Assembly (NCBI GenBank): GCA_045631885.1 | Contig: JAZQVN010000004.1 | Coordinates: 1 to 50,532 of the forward strand | Reading direction: 5' to 3' | Source of the DNA: CAJOLV01 sp045631885 | Lineage (GTDB): Bacteria > Bacillota_I > Bacilli_A > RFN20 > CAG-826 | Length of the DNA stretch: 50,532 nt | In this document: one piece after another, positions 26,627 to 34,108 of the stretch | Numbering within the stretch: the first letter of the stretch is position 1 | Layout of the letters: every line of letters begins with the position of its first letter | Notes under the pieces: generated by a model | What the model was told of the DNA's origin: nothing | The model's input: only the letters and a program-made list of their open reading frames with translations | Database searches by the model: none | Made by a program: the position numbers and the translations under genes

Positions 26627-26664
26627 AAAACCGATTAGGTGAAAACGCTTGGTCGGTTTTGTTT
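26627..26664 (+). terminator. Rho-independent terminator
   Basis: AAACCGA (26628-26634) and TCGGTTT (26653-26659) flank an 18-base loop after the surface protein gene. Confidence 0.65.
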
Positions 26665-26686
26665 ATCGTATGAAACCACACTAGAA

Positions 26687-26767
26687 AAAAAGACTGGTAT
26701 TATTGTAGTGACAAACTTTTTTGAAAGCCTGAAAAGTGGTATTATCGAGCTTATACAAAGACAATTT
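26687..26767. repeat. Intergenic repeat R2, copy 2
   Basis: Second copy of the repeat seen at 22726-22802. Its 3' end runs directly into boundary repeat copy B. The tiny ORF of copy 1 is lost here because the ATG is changed to AAG. Confidence 0.7.
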
Positions 26768-26805
26768 AGTTAAATAGGATTGATACAATGTGTCAGTCCT
26801 TTTTA
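26762..26805 (+). repeat. Cassette-boundary repeat, copy B (short form)
   Basis: Core 'CAATTTAGTTAAATAGG' plus hairpin GGATTGATAC-AAT-GTGTCAGTCC and T-run, a functional-looking terminator. Confidence 0.85.
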
Positions 26806-26819
26806 TTTATTTTTTATAC

Positions 26820-26850
26820 TTGACCTAGAGTTAACTCTAACTTTTACAAT
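26820..26850 (+). promoter_or_regulatory. MerR-type promoter with 19-bp spacer and operator palindrome
   Basis: TTGACC (26820-26825) and TACAAT (26845-26850) are separated by 19 bp, the overlong spacer typical of MerR-activated promoters. The spacer contains a perfect 14-bp palindrome, TAGAGTTAACTCTA (26826-26839). It drives the merR gene and the three genes behind it, so the operon is autoregulated. Confidence 0.85.
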
Positions 26851-26870
26851 ATAAATGTGAGGTGAAAAAT

Positions 26871-27323
26871 ATGAGTTATTCCATATCTGAAATTGCTAAG
26901 ATGCTTAACGTCTCAGCGTATACAATTAGATATTACGATAAAGAAGGATTGTTCCCTTTAGTAAAAAGAGTAAACGGCATACGCGTGTTCGAAGACAAAG
27001 ATTTCCCCTGGCTAAGAATGCTTAACTGTTTAAAAAATTTGAATATGCCCATCAAGAAGATAAAAGAATATGTCGACTTAGCTTTAAAGGGTGATGAAAC
27101 CTTAAAAGAAAGATATCAACTTATCTTAGAACAAGAAGAAAACATTCAAAAACAAATCAAAGAACTCAAATATTACAAGAAACAAATAGATTTTAAGAAA
27201 GCTTATTACGAAAAAGCTATTGAAGCGGGAACGGAAGAAGTGGTGAAGGATTGGCCAAACCCAGAAGCCACTTTAGATGTTGATGAACTGCCAAACAAAG
27301 GTAATAAAGGAAATAGGAGATAA
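26871..27323 (+). CDS. MerR-family transcriptional activator
   Basis: A 150-residue regulator. The N-terminal winged helix-turn-helix is canonical (YSISEIAKMLNVSAYTIRYY), followed by the wing 'YDKEGLFPLVKR', a dimerisation coiled coil (about 80-115) and a short effector tail with no metal-binding cysteines. The ATG at 26871 follows GAGGTG; the GTG three codons earlier overlaps the ribosome binding site. It is first of a four-gene operon whose products look like detoxification enzymes, so it probably senses a small organic toxin or electrophile. Its own promoter has the MerR-type 19-bp spacer. Confidence 0.9.
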   Translation: MSYSISEIAKMLNVSAYTIRYYDKEGLFPLVKRVNGIRVFEDKDFPWLRMLNCLKNLNMPIKKIKEYVDLALKGDETLKERYQLILEQEENIQKQIKELKYYKKQIDFKKAYYEKAIEAGTEEVVKDWPNPEATLDVDELPNKGNKGNRR

Positions 27324-27325
27324 AA

Positions 27326-27760
27326 ATGAAGAGATTATTAGGCTTTGTTTTACCATTACTTATTTTAACCAGTTGCATTCCTAACTCAAATTCATCGAGC
27401 ACATCCACAAAAAAGGAAGAGAATATGAAACTATCAATTGATAACCAAGAATTAGATGTCGCTTGGGAAGACAACGACTCAGTTAAAGCCTTAAAAGGAA
27501 TATTGCCTTTAACCATTAATATGCATGAATATGGTGGTTTTGAACAAACTGGCTCTATTGGTCAATCAATTGTTAGAAACGATTCACAAATAGATGTCGT
27601 GCCAGGAGATATCGTCTTATATAGCGGCAATGCCATTTCTGTTTTCTACAGTACCAGTTCCTGGTCATATACAAGGCTTGGACATATTAATCTAAACAAA
27701 AACGAATTAAATGCTCTATTAAAAAAAGAATCTGTGACATTTGTTTTAAAAGGAGAATAG
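27326..27760 (+). CDS. Lipoprotein with cyclophilin-like domain
   Basis: A 144-residue secreted lipoprotein. The signal ends in a lipobox (LILTSC, Cys17), followed by a Ser/Thr-rich linker. The remaining ~110 residues match the cyclophilin-like fold family seen beside reductases in Firmicutes: 'ALKGILPLTINMHEYGGFEQ', 'DVVPGDIVLYSGNAISVFY' and 'SYTRLGHI'. No isomerase activity is established for that family. It starts 3 bp after merR with an AGGAGA ribosome binding site and is 3 bp from the flavoprotein gene. Confidence 0.78.
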   Translation: MKRLLGFVLPLLILTSCIPNSNSSSTSTKKEENMKLSIDNQELDVAWEDNDSVKALKGILPLTINMHEYGGFEQTGSIGQSIVRNDSQIDVVPGDIVLYSGNAISVFYSTSSWSYTRLGHINLNKNELNALLKKESVTFVLKGE

Positions 27761-27762
27761 AT

Positions 27763-28299
27763 ATGAAAAAAGTATTAATTATTTCGACAAGCATTAGAAG
27801 CGGAAGCAATTCCGAAACTTTAGCAAAAGAATTTGAAAAAGGAGCGAAAGAAGCAGGACATGATGTTTCTTTTATCTCGTTAAAAGATAAACAAATCGCC
27901 TTTTGTAGAGGCTGCCTAGCGTGCCAAAAAACTCATAAGTGTGTGATTAATGATGACGCAATTGATATTGCGGACAAGATATGCGAAAGCGAAGTAATAG
28001 TATGGGTTTCACCAATTTACTATTATGAGATGTCTGGTCAAATGAAAACCTTAATTGATAGATGCAATTCTTTATATTCAAGAGACTATAGATTTAAAGA
28101 AGTCTATTTCTTAACTGTCGCCGCAGAAGATGAACAATATGTTCCTGAGAAAGCCATAAATGGCTTACAAGGCTGGATTGATTGTTTTGAAGGAGTGGAA
28201 CTCAAAGACACATTGTTTGTCGGAGGAGTAAATGGCCCTAACGAAATCAAAAATAGTGAAAAATTAAAACTAGCATATGAAATGGGGAGGAATATCTAA
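27763..28299 (+). CDS. NADPH-dependent FMN reductase / iron-sulfur flavoprotein family
   Basis: A 178-residue flavodoxin-fold enzyme. The phosphate-binding loop of FMN is 'STSIRSGSNSETLA'. A cysteine motif FCRGCLACQKTHKC matches the compact CxxC..C cluster site of iron-sulfur flavoproteins, although many relatives with the motif have no cluster. 'VIWVSPIYYYEMSGQMKT' (read here as VWVSPIYYYEMSGQMKT) is the usual second FMN loop. It probably reduces quinones, azo or nitro compounds. It is third in the MerR-controlled operon and overlaps the next start by one base. Confidence 0.85.
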   Translation: MKKVLIISTSIRSGSNSETLAKEFEKGAKEAGHDVSFISLKDKQIAFCRGCLACQKTHKCVINDDAIDIADKICESEVIVWVSPIYYYEMSGQMKTLIDRCNSLYSRDYRFKEVYFLTVAAEDEQYVPEKAINGLQGWIDCFEGVELKDTLFVGGVNGPNEIKNSEKLKLAYEMGRNI

Positions 28300-29264
28300 T
28301 GTTAACATTGGTTAATGAATGGGATAAAGTTTTTCCAAAAGATGAGTCTATCAATCATCAAAAGGTGACATTTAAAAACCATTTTGGTATCACTCTTGCT
28401 GCGGATATGTATTGGCCAAAAGAAGGAAATAAATTTCCTGCGATTGCATTTAGTGGTCCTTTTGGTGCGGTTAAGGAACAATCAAGTGGATTGTACGCTC
28501 AAGAGATGGCTAAAAGAGGATTCTTAACCGTTGCCTTTGATCCATCTTTTACTGGTGAAAGCGGTGGTGAACCACGCTTCATGAATTCGCCTGATATCAA
28601 TGTTGAAGATTTCCAAGCCGCAGTAGATTATTTATCTAACTTAGATAATGTTGACCACGATAAAATCTCTATCATCGGTATTTGTGGTTGGGGTGGCATG
28701 GCTATTCAAACCGCATGCATTGATACAAGAGTTAAAGTGACAGTCGCTATTACTATGTACGATATGTCTAGAGTGACTGGTAATGGTTATTATGACCAAG
28801 GAGATAACGAAGAAAGTAGATATCAAGCAAGAGTGACTATAAATAATCAAAGAACACTAGATTATAAGAATGGTAATTATAAACTTGGTGGTGGAGTGGT
28901 TGATGATCCCACTGATTCACCATGGTTTGTTAAACAATATTACGACTACTATAAAACACCGCGCGGATATCATGTTCGCAGTTTAAATAGTAATGGTGGA
29001 TGGAATATCACCGCGGGAACATCTTTATTGAATACAAGATTATTTACCTATGCCTCAGAGATTAGAAGTGCTATTTTAATTGTTCATGGTGAAAAAGCGC
29101 ATTCACTATATTTCGGACAAGATGTATATAAATTATTAAAAGGCGACAATAAAGAATTTTTATTAGTCAAAGACGCTACACACTGCGACTTATATGATGG
29201 TGGCATAAATCACGATAAGATTCCTTTTGACAAGATTGAAGTATTCATTAAAAAGAATATTTAA
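28299..29264 (+). CDS. Alpha/beta hydrolase with cysteine in the nucleophile elbow
   Basis: A 321-residue alpha/beta-fold hydrolase without signal peptide. The nucleophile elbow reads GICGWGG, so the usual Ser is Cys, as in dienelactone hydrolase-like enzymes. A late 'ILIVHGEKAHS' and 'DATHCDLYD' supply the acid and His positions. An oxyanion region 'FSGPFGAVKEQ' is near the N-terminus. It closes the MerR operon, its ATG overlapping the preceding TAA, and boundary repeat C with its terminator follows. Together with the flavoprotein it suggests reductive then hydrolytic detoxification. The substrate is unknown. Confidence 0.82.
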   Translation: MLTLVNEWDKVFPKDESINHQKVTFKNHFGITLAADMYWPKEGNKFPAIAFSGPFGAVKEQSSGLYAQEMAKRGFLTVAFDPSFTGESGGEPRFMNSPDINVEDFQAAVDYLSNLDNVDHDKISIIGICGWGGMAIQTACIDTRVKVTVAITMYDMSRVTGNGYYDQGDNEESRYQARVTINNQRTLDYKNGNYKLGGGVVDDPTDSPWFVKQYYDYYKTPRGYHVRSLNSNGGWNITAGTSLLNTRLFTYASEIRSAILIVHGEKAHSLYFGQDVYKLLKGDNKEFLLVKDATHCDLYDGGINHDKIPFDKIEVFIKKNI

Positions 29265-29276
29265 ACTAATATTTAT

Positions 29277-29376
29277 CTGTTCCACAGGTTTCTAGTTTGC
29301 TCCATTCGTATCATTTTTGGAAATCTATGCCAACTTAGTCAAATAGGATTGACACAATGTGTCAGTCCTTTTTTCT
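29277..29376 (+). repeat. Cassette-boundary repeat, copy C
   Basis: Full-length form: 5' part with GTTCCAC and TATCATT, core 'GCCAACTTAGTCAAATAGG', then the best hairpin of the family, GGATTGACAC-AAT-GTGTCAGTCC, with a long T-run. Confidence 0.85.
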
Positions 29377-29396
29377 TTTTTTACTTAGCTATAAAC

Positions 29397-29717
29397 TTAT
29401 AACGATTTGTAATAATTGCCAAACACTTCCATTGAATCAATAATTGGCATTAGTTCTTTGCCTAATTCACTAAGAGAATATTCAACGTGTGGAGGGTTGG
29501 TTTTGTAATCAGTTCTAATGACTAGTCCATCATCAATCATCTCTCTTAAAGAACTCGTTAAAACTTTTTGAGAAACTCCTTCTAAAGACCTTTGGAGTTC
29601 ATTAAATCTCCATGGTCTAGTTCTTAGATTCCTAATTATTAGGATTTTCCATTTAGAACCAATTAAAGAAACAGTAGTGGCTACTGGGCAGGTAGGTAAT
29701 TCTGATTTATTTTTCAT
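29397..29717 (-). CDS. HxlR-family transcriptional regulator
   Basis: A winged-helix regulator of about 106 residues. Family features are the N-terminal Cys in 'LPTCPVATTVSLIGSKWK', 'RFNELQRSLEGVSQKVL' as recognition helix and 'PPHVEYSLSELGKEL' as wing. The ATG at 29717 is chosen because a TATAAT box lies exactly six bases before it on the minus strand, implying a leaderless message; an ATG 12 codons earlier would lie upstream of that box. It is divergent from the macrodomain-sirtuin operon and is its likely regulator. The single Cys in the family often senses redox or electrophile stress. Confidence 0.82.
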   Translation of the reverse strand: MKNKSELPTCPVATTVSLIGSKWKILIIRNLRTRPWRFNELQRSLEGVSQKVLTSSLREMIDDGLVIRTDYKTNPPHVEYSLSELGKELMPIIDSMEVFGNYYKSL

Positions 29718-29824
29718 ATGTTTATTATAGTATGCAGTCATTTTGTTATACATAGTTACTTTTTAGTGCGTACTTTTTCACTTTTTATTAATATGTTTTA
29801 ATATTGATGTCAAAGGTGACTAAA

Positions 29825-30571
29825 ATGAGCGATATTAAATGGTGTATTGATTATTTAAAAGACTATAACCACATCAAAGATGAATTATCTTATGATTGGC
29901 CAACTTTAAGAGCGCTTTTAAACATTACTATGCCAGTAAACTTATCTAAAGAGTTTTATGATAAGCAAGACAAAGTCTTGAAAGATTTTTTTTCAAAAAA
30001 AGAAATTGTGAATTCATCATCTTTTCCTAATGGTGTTTCTCTATTTAAAGGTGATATCACTTTATTAAAAGCAGATGCGATAGTGGATGCTTGTAATTCA
30101 AAAATGTTAGGATGTTTTGTTCCTAATCATCACTGTATCGATAATGCAATTCATTCCTTTGCGGGTCTACAAGTAAGAAGAGATATGTTAGAAATAATGA
30201 AAAAGCAAGGCCACGAAGAACCTAATGGACAAGTGAAAGTAAGTAGTGGTTACAATTTACCTGCGAAATATATATTCCATACAGTAGGACCAATCTATTC
30301 AGGAACACATAGGGACGAAATTGATTTAGCCAATTGTTATTATTCTTGTTTAAGAAAAGCGGATGAGATGGGTTTAGAATCGATTGTTTTTTGTTCTTTA
30401 TCAACTGGAGTATTTGGTTTTCCAATTGAAAAAGCCAGCAGAATCGCTATTAAATGTGTTAATTCGTATTTAAAGGAAGAGAACAAGAATATTAAAAAAG
30501 TCATTTTTGATGTCTTTAGTGATAGTGATTTTGAGACATATAAAAAGAATATGAAGGAGGCAGGATTATGA
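29825..30571 (+). CDS. Zinc-containing macrodomain protein (ADP-ribosyl hydrolase)
   Basis: A 248-residue macrodomain of the sirtuin-linked Zn-macro group, whose known members remove ADP-ribose from protein. Visible are ~75 N-terminal helical residues, 'LFKGDITLLKADAIVDACNS', the zinc-binding segment 'LGCFVPNHHCID' with Cys and His ligands, 'KYIFHTVGPIYSG', and 'SLSTGVFGFPIEKAS' near the end. The ATG at 29825 follows AAAGGTGA; an upstream ATG lacks a site. It overlaps the DUF1848 start by 4 bp. In staphylococci and streptococci such genes sit with SirTM, GcvH-L and LplA2; here only the sirtuin is kept. Confidence 0.88.
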   Translation: MSDIKWCIDYLKDYNHIKDELSYDWPTLRALLNITMPVNLSKEFYDKQDKVLKDFFSKKEIVNSSSFPNGVSLFKGDITLLKADAIVDACNSKMLGCFVPNHHCIDNAIHSFAGLQVRRDMLEIMKKQGHEEPNGQVKVSSGYNLPAKYIFHTVGPIYSGTHRDEIDLANCYYSCLRKADEMGLESIVFCSLSTGVFGFPIEKASRIAIKCVNSYLKEENKNIKKVIFDVFSDSDFETYKKNMKEAGL

Positions 30572-31497
30572 TTATAAATACAGGACAAAGAACAGATATT
30601 CCTGCCTTCTACTCTAAATGGTTTATAAATCGCATTAGAGAAGGATATGTTTTAGTCAGGAATCCATATTATCCAACAATCGTGACAAAGTTTTTGCTTA
30701 ATCCAAAAGTCGTGGATGTGATTGGCTTTTGTACGAAAAACCCAAGGCCGATGTTTCCTTATTTAGATGAATTAAAAGAATTTGGTCAGTTTTGGTATGT
30801 TTCTATTACTGGCTTTGATAAAGACTTAGAACCAAATGTTCCTCCAATTGATCAAGTAATTGAAGATTTTAAATATTTATCTAACAAAGTTGGTAAGAAT
30901 GCGATTGGTTGGAGATACACCCCAATCATTGTGAATAGCAAATACACAAAAGAATATCACATTAAAATGTTTGAACATATTGCTTCCAAATTAGATGGCT
31001 ACACCTCTTTAGTGGCATTTGGCTTTGTCGATATTTATCCAAAATTAGAAAAGAATCACCCAGAGATTAAAGATACGGACGATGAAACAAAAATTGAAAT
31101 AGCTAAAGCGTTTATGAATATCGCCAAAAAGCATCATATGGATTTAAGACTTTGTTCTAAAGAAAAGTGGCTTTCTAACTATGGCGTGGATATTGATGGA
31201 TGCATGAGAGTGAAAGACTACGAAAATAGTATCGACTCTAAGTTAGACATTAAACAAAAGATGGAAGCGAGAAAGAATTATTGTGCTTGCTATCTTTCTA
31301 ATGACATTGGTTCATATAATTCTTGTATGCATTTATGTAAGTATTGCTATGCCAATGGAAACGAAATGACGATTAGAAAGAATTATAAAGATCACGATGA
31401 TAACTCTCCTTTGCTAATCGGTCATATTAATCCAGAAGATAAAATTAGACTTGCAAAGCAAGAGTCTTATAAAGATAAAACAATTACCTTATTTTGA
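30568..31497 (+). CDS. DUF1848 family protein, cysteine-rich C-terminus
   Basis: A 309-residue protein of the DUF1848 family, not characterised. The N-terminus 'MIINTGQRTDIPAFYSKWFI' is typical. The C-terminus holds a cluster of cysteines, NYCACYLSNDIGSYNSCMHL then CKYCYANG, which could bind an iron-sulfur centre. The middle looks like a TIM-barrel, so a radical-SAM-like or Fe-S enzyme is possible. It lies between the macrodomain and sirtuin genes, overlapping the first by 4 bp and ending 2 bp before the second, so the three are co-translated. This points to a role in the same ADP-ribosylation pathway. Confidence 0.8.
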   Translation: MIINTGQRTDIPAFYSKWFINRIREGYVLVRNPYYPTIVTKFLLNPKVVDVIGFCTKNPRPMFPYLDELKEFGQFWYVSITGFDKDLEPNVPPIDQVIEDFKYLSNKVGKNAIGWRYTPIIVNSKYTKEYHIKMFEHIASKLDGYTSLVAFGFVDIYPKLEKNHPEIKDTDDETKIEIAKAFMNIAKKHHMDLRLCSKEKWLSNYGVDIDGCMRVKDYENSIDSKLDIKQKMEARKNYCACYLSNDIGSYNSCMHLCKYCYANGNEMTIRKNYKDHDDNSPLLIGHINPEDKIRLAKQESYKDKTITLF

Positions 31498-31499
31498 TT

Positions 31500-32318
31500 A
31501 TGAAAGAAATTGAAACAATTAAAAAACTTATAAATGAAGCTGAGGCGATAGTGATTGGCGCGGGAGCAGGTTTATCAACTGCCGCTGGCTTTGAGTATGG
31601 CGGAGATTATTTTTTAAAAAACTTCCCCGATATCAATAAGAAATATGGCTATACCGATATGTATAGTGCGGGTTTTCACCCATTCTTAACTAGTGAAGAG
31701 AAGTGGGGCTACTGGTGTAGATTCATTTATCTTCAGCGATATAAAGAAGGAGCTAAACCTCTTTATAAAAAACTGTACGATATGGTCAAAGATAAGAATT
31801 ATTTTGTGATTACCACTAATGTTGATCATCAATTCCAACTCGCAGGTTTTTCTAAGGAAAGACTATTTTATACACAAGGTGACTATGGTTTATTTCAATG
31901 CTCTAAACCATGTCATAAAAAGACATATGATAATGAAAAACAAATATTGGAAATGGTTCATTCTCTTAAAGATAGCTTAATTCCCACTCACCTTGTTCCT
32001 AAATGTCCAATATGTGGAGAAGAAATGAGCATGAATTTAAGAAGCGATGATACATTCGTGGAAGATGAAGGATGGCATGACGCCGCTCATAGATATGAAC
32101 AATTTTTAAATGATAATAAAGATAAAAAGATACTATTCTTAGAATTGGGAGTGGGGTGGAATACACCTGGTATAATTAAATATCCATTTATGAGAATGAC
32201 ATATAATTTAAGAGATGCTTTTTATGTTTGCATTAATAAAGGGTTCAACCGCATTCCAAAAGAAATAAAAGATAAGTCAATTGTTTTAGATGACGATATT
32301 AATTTGCTGGTGAACTAA
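31500..32318 (+). CDS. Class M (macrodomain-linked) sirtuin, probable protein ADP-ribosyltransferase
   Basis: A 272-residue Sir2-family protein. NAD-binding motifs are GAGAGLSTAAGFEY and TTNVDHQF (Asn107). The general base His of deacetylase sirtuins (HG) is replaced by Gln126 in FYTQGDYG, as in the SirTM class, whose members ADP-ribosylate proteins instead of deacetylating. A zinc knuckle with CSKPC and CPICG is present. The late 'GVGWNTPGIIKYPF' also fits SirTM. The ATG at 31500 is taken; the frame is open from a TTG overlapping DUF1848. The usual target GcvH-L and ligase LplA2 are not nearby, so the target here is unknown. Confidence 0.88.
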   Translation: MKEIETIKKLINEAEAIVIGAGAGLSTAAGFEYGGDYFLKNFPDINKKYGYTDMYSAGFHPFLTSEEKWGYWCRFIYLQRYKEGAKPLYKKLYDMVKDKNYFVITTNVDHQFQLAGFSKERLFYTQGDYGLFQCSKPCHKKTYDNEKQILEMVHSLKDSLIPTHLVPKCPICGEEMSMNLRSDDTFVEDEGWHDAAHRYEQFLNDNKDKKILFLELGVGWNTPGIIKYPFMRMTYNLRDAFYVCINKGFNRIPKEIKDKSIVLDDDINLLVN

Positions 32319-32320
32319 TA

Positions 32321-32417
32321 TGCGTTGCGACCTGTTCCAAAATGTTGCGTTGTATCATTATTGGAAATTTAGGCCAACTTAGTTAAATTGGATTGATACA
32401 ATGTGTCAGTCCTTTTA
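32321..32417 (+). repeat. Cassette-boundary repeat, copy D
   Basis: Full-length form directly after the sirtuin stop: GTTGCG..TTGTATCATT, core 'GGCCAACTTAGTTAAATTGG', hairpin GGATTGATAC-AAT-GTGTCAGTCC and T-run. The core is itself nearly palindromic. Confidence 0.87.
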
Positions 32418-32430
32418 TTTTTATTCGGCA

Positions 32431-32465
32431 AGTTGTCTACTATTTGTGGACAACTGAATTTATAT
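32431..32465 (+). repeat. GTTGTC-N11-GACAAC repeat, copy 1
   Basis: GTTGTC (32432-32437), 11 bases, GACAAC (32449-32454), then TGAATTTATAT. It is shared with 32645-32680 inside the next gene and with 37229-37262. Confidence 0.75.
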
Positions 32466-32475
32466 ATGTTATCAT

Positions 32476-33336
32476 ATGAATATGATAAAACACTCAATTA
32501 GATACTTCAACAATAAGCCAGTTCGTGCAGTTTGGGACAACGAAAACTCTATGTGGTGGTATTCCGCCGTAGATTTCATCGCTATTTTAGTTGAGCCTAA
32601 TTCACCTAGAAGATATTGGAACAATGTCAAAGCGAGAAATCCTGAGTTGTCACCATTTTGTGGACAACTGAAATTATATGCGGACGATGGCAAAAAATAT
32701 CTTTCTGATGTTATTAACGAAGAAGGGGTTAGGTTAGTTCTTACTATAATTCCTTCTAAATATAAAAAAGCAATTCAAGATTGGATAAAAGGTTTATTAG
32801 ATCCAATAGATGAACAAAGCAAGAAAAAAGCTTATGGCTTTTATAAAACAGAATTGCTTGAAGAAGATGAAATTGGGAAGACAGTTGCTTTGCAAAAGAT
32901 ACACGCTTACTTATTTGAAGGATTATATCCATTTGCTGGTAAAATCAGAACCAAAACTATTTCTAAAGGCGGATTTACTTTTGCAAACGGAGACTTCTTA
33001 CCACAAGTCTTAAAAGACATTGATAAAATGCCGGATAATACATTTGATGAAATAGTGGATAAATATATTGAAATGAATATTGCACATCCGTTCATGGAAG
33101 GCAATGGCAGAGCTACCAGAATTTGGCTAGATTTACTTCTAAAGGACAGGTTGAAGAAGTGCATTGATTGGTCAAAGATTGGTAAAGACGATTATTTGTC
33201 TGCGATGAAAGCAAGTCCTGTTGATCCCAAACCTATTTTTAGCCTTCTCAAAAAAGCCTTAATTAACGATATAAATGATAGAGATATTTTTATGAAAGGT
33301 ATCGATTACTCATATTATTACGAGGAGGAAGACTGA
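32476..33336 (+). CDS. Fic-domain protein with N-terminal BRO-like domain
   Basis: A 286-residue fusion. Residues ~8-105 resemble the BRO-N/antirepressor domain (WYSAVDFIAIL, then 'LSPFCGQLKLYADDGKKYL', cut from the middle). Residues ~120-270 are a Fic domain with 'YLFEGLYPFAGKIRTKTI' and the catalytic HPFMEGNGRATR (His204, intact). Fic enzymes with this motif transfer AMP to proteins and are often toxins. No (S/T)xxxE(G/N) inhibitory helix is obvious, and no small antitoxin gene adjoins, so inhibition may come from the BRO part or there may be none. No ribosome binding site is seen; a leaderless message is possible. It is followed 2 bp later by an acetyltransferase. Confidence 0.82.
   Translation: MNMIKHSIRYFNNKPVRAVWDNENSMWWYSAVDFIAILVEPNSPRRYWNNVKARNPELSPFCGQLKLYADDGKKYLSDVINEEGVRLVLTIIPSKYKKAIQDWIKGLLDPIDEQSKKKAYGFYKTELLEEDEIGKTVALQKIHAYLFEGLYPFAGKIRTKTISKGGFTFANGDFLPQVLKDIDKMPDNTFDEIVDKYIEMNIAHPFMEGNGRATRIWLDLLLKDRLKKCIDWSKIGKDDYLSAMKASPVDPKPIFSLLKKALINDINDRDIFMKGIDYSYYYEEED
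32645..32680 (+). repeat. GTTGTC-N11-GACAAC repeat, copy 2 (inside the BRO-Fic gene)
   Basis: Same layout as the copy 210 bp upstream. In frame it encodes LSPFCGQLKL of the BRO-like domain. Confidence 0.75.
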
Positions 33337-33337
33337 T

Positions 33338-33982
33338 ATGGAGAAAAAGATTAATCCGATTTATCCAAATTCACAATTCAAATCTTTTTGCTATATCAAA
33401 AGTGTAATCACTAGACCAAACATTATTGCGGGTGATTATTCATATTATGACGATATGGACGAAGGACCAGAATCGTTTGAAAAACACGTCACCCATCATT
33501 ACGATTTTATGGGCGATAAACTTATCATAGGCAAGTTTGTTGCTATAGCAAGAGGCGTGGAGTTCGTAATGAATGGCGCTAATCACATGTTAGATTGTTT
33601 AACAACTTATCCTTTTGAAATCATTGATGAATTCAAAGGTCTATCTAGACCATTCGGAGATAGAGGAAACCGTGGAGATACAGTTGTAGGCAACGATGTC
33701 TGGATTGGCCAAAACGCCACAATATTACCAGGTGTTCATATTGGTGATGGTGCAATTATCGGTGCGAACTCAGTAGTGGCAAAAGATGTTCCGTCTTATG
33801 CAGTGGTTGTGGGCAATCCTGCTATTATTAAGAAATATAGATTTGATAAAGAAACGATCAATCTTCTTTTAGAACTCAAATGGTGGGACAAAGATATTGA
33901 AGAAATTAAAAAACTCATCCCATTGCTCACTGGTGATTTACAACAAAGCAAAAAAGAATTAAAAGCTTTACTTAAAAAGTAG
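33338..33982 (+). CDS. Xenobiotic (Vat/CatB-type) O-acetyltransferase
   Basis: A 214-residue left-handed beta-helix acetyltransferase. Hexapeptide repeats are clear in 'VVGNDVWIGQNATILPGVHI' and 'DGAIIGANSVVAKDVP'. The catalytic His is in NGANHMLD (His83), and 'FMGDKLIIGKFVAIA' is the usual first coil. This matches the group that includes streptogramin A (Vat) and chloramphenicol (CatB) acetyltransferases, so drug modification is plausible but many relatives have unknown substrates. It starts two bases after the Fic gene stop (TGA), so it is co-translated with it, and boundary repeat E follows directly. Confidence 0.85.
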   Translation: MEKKINPIYPNSQFKSFCYIKSVITRPNIIAGDYSYYDDMDEGPESFEKHVTHHYDFMGDKLIIGKFVAIARGVEFVMNGANHMLDCLTTYPFEIIDEFKGLSRPFGDRGNRGDTVVGNDVWIGQNATILPGVHIGDGAIIGANSVVAKDVPSYAVVVGNPAIIKKYRFDKETINLLLELKWWDKDIEEIKKLIPLLTGDLQQSKKELKALLKK

Positions 33983-34080
33983 TGTTCCAGTGATATGTGG
34001 TTTTGTTCCACTGTATCATTTCTGTCCATTTAGGCCAATTTAGTTAAATAGGATTGATACAAAATGTTGAGATGCTTTTC
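33983..34080 (+). repeat. Cassette-boundary repeat, copy E
   Basis: Full-length form starting just after the acetyltransferase stop: TGTTCCA twice, TGTATCATTTCTGTCC, core 'GGCCAATTTAGTTAAATAGG', ATTGATACAAAATG. The terminator stem is degenerate here (GTTGAGATGC). Confidence 0.85.
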
Positions 34081-34108
34081 TTTTTGTTTATGGGTATAAT
34101 TGACACAT

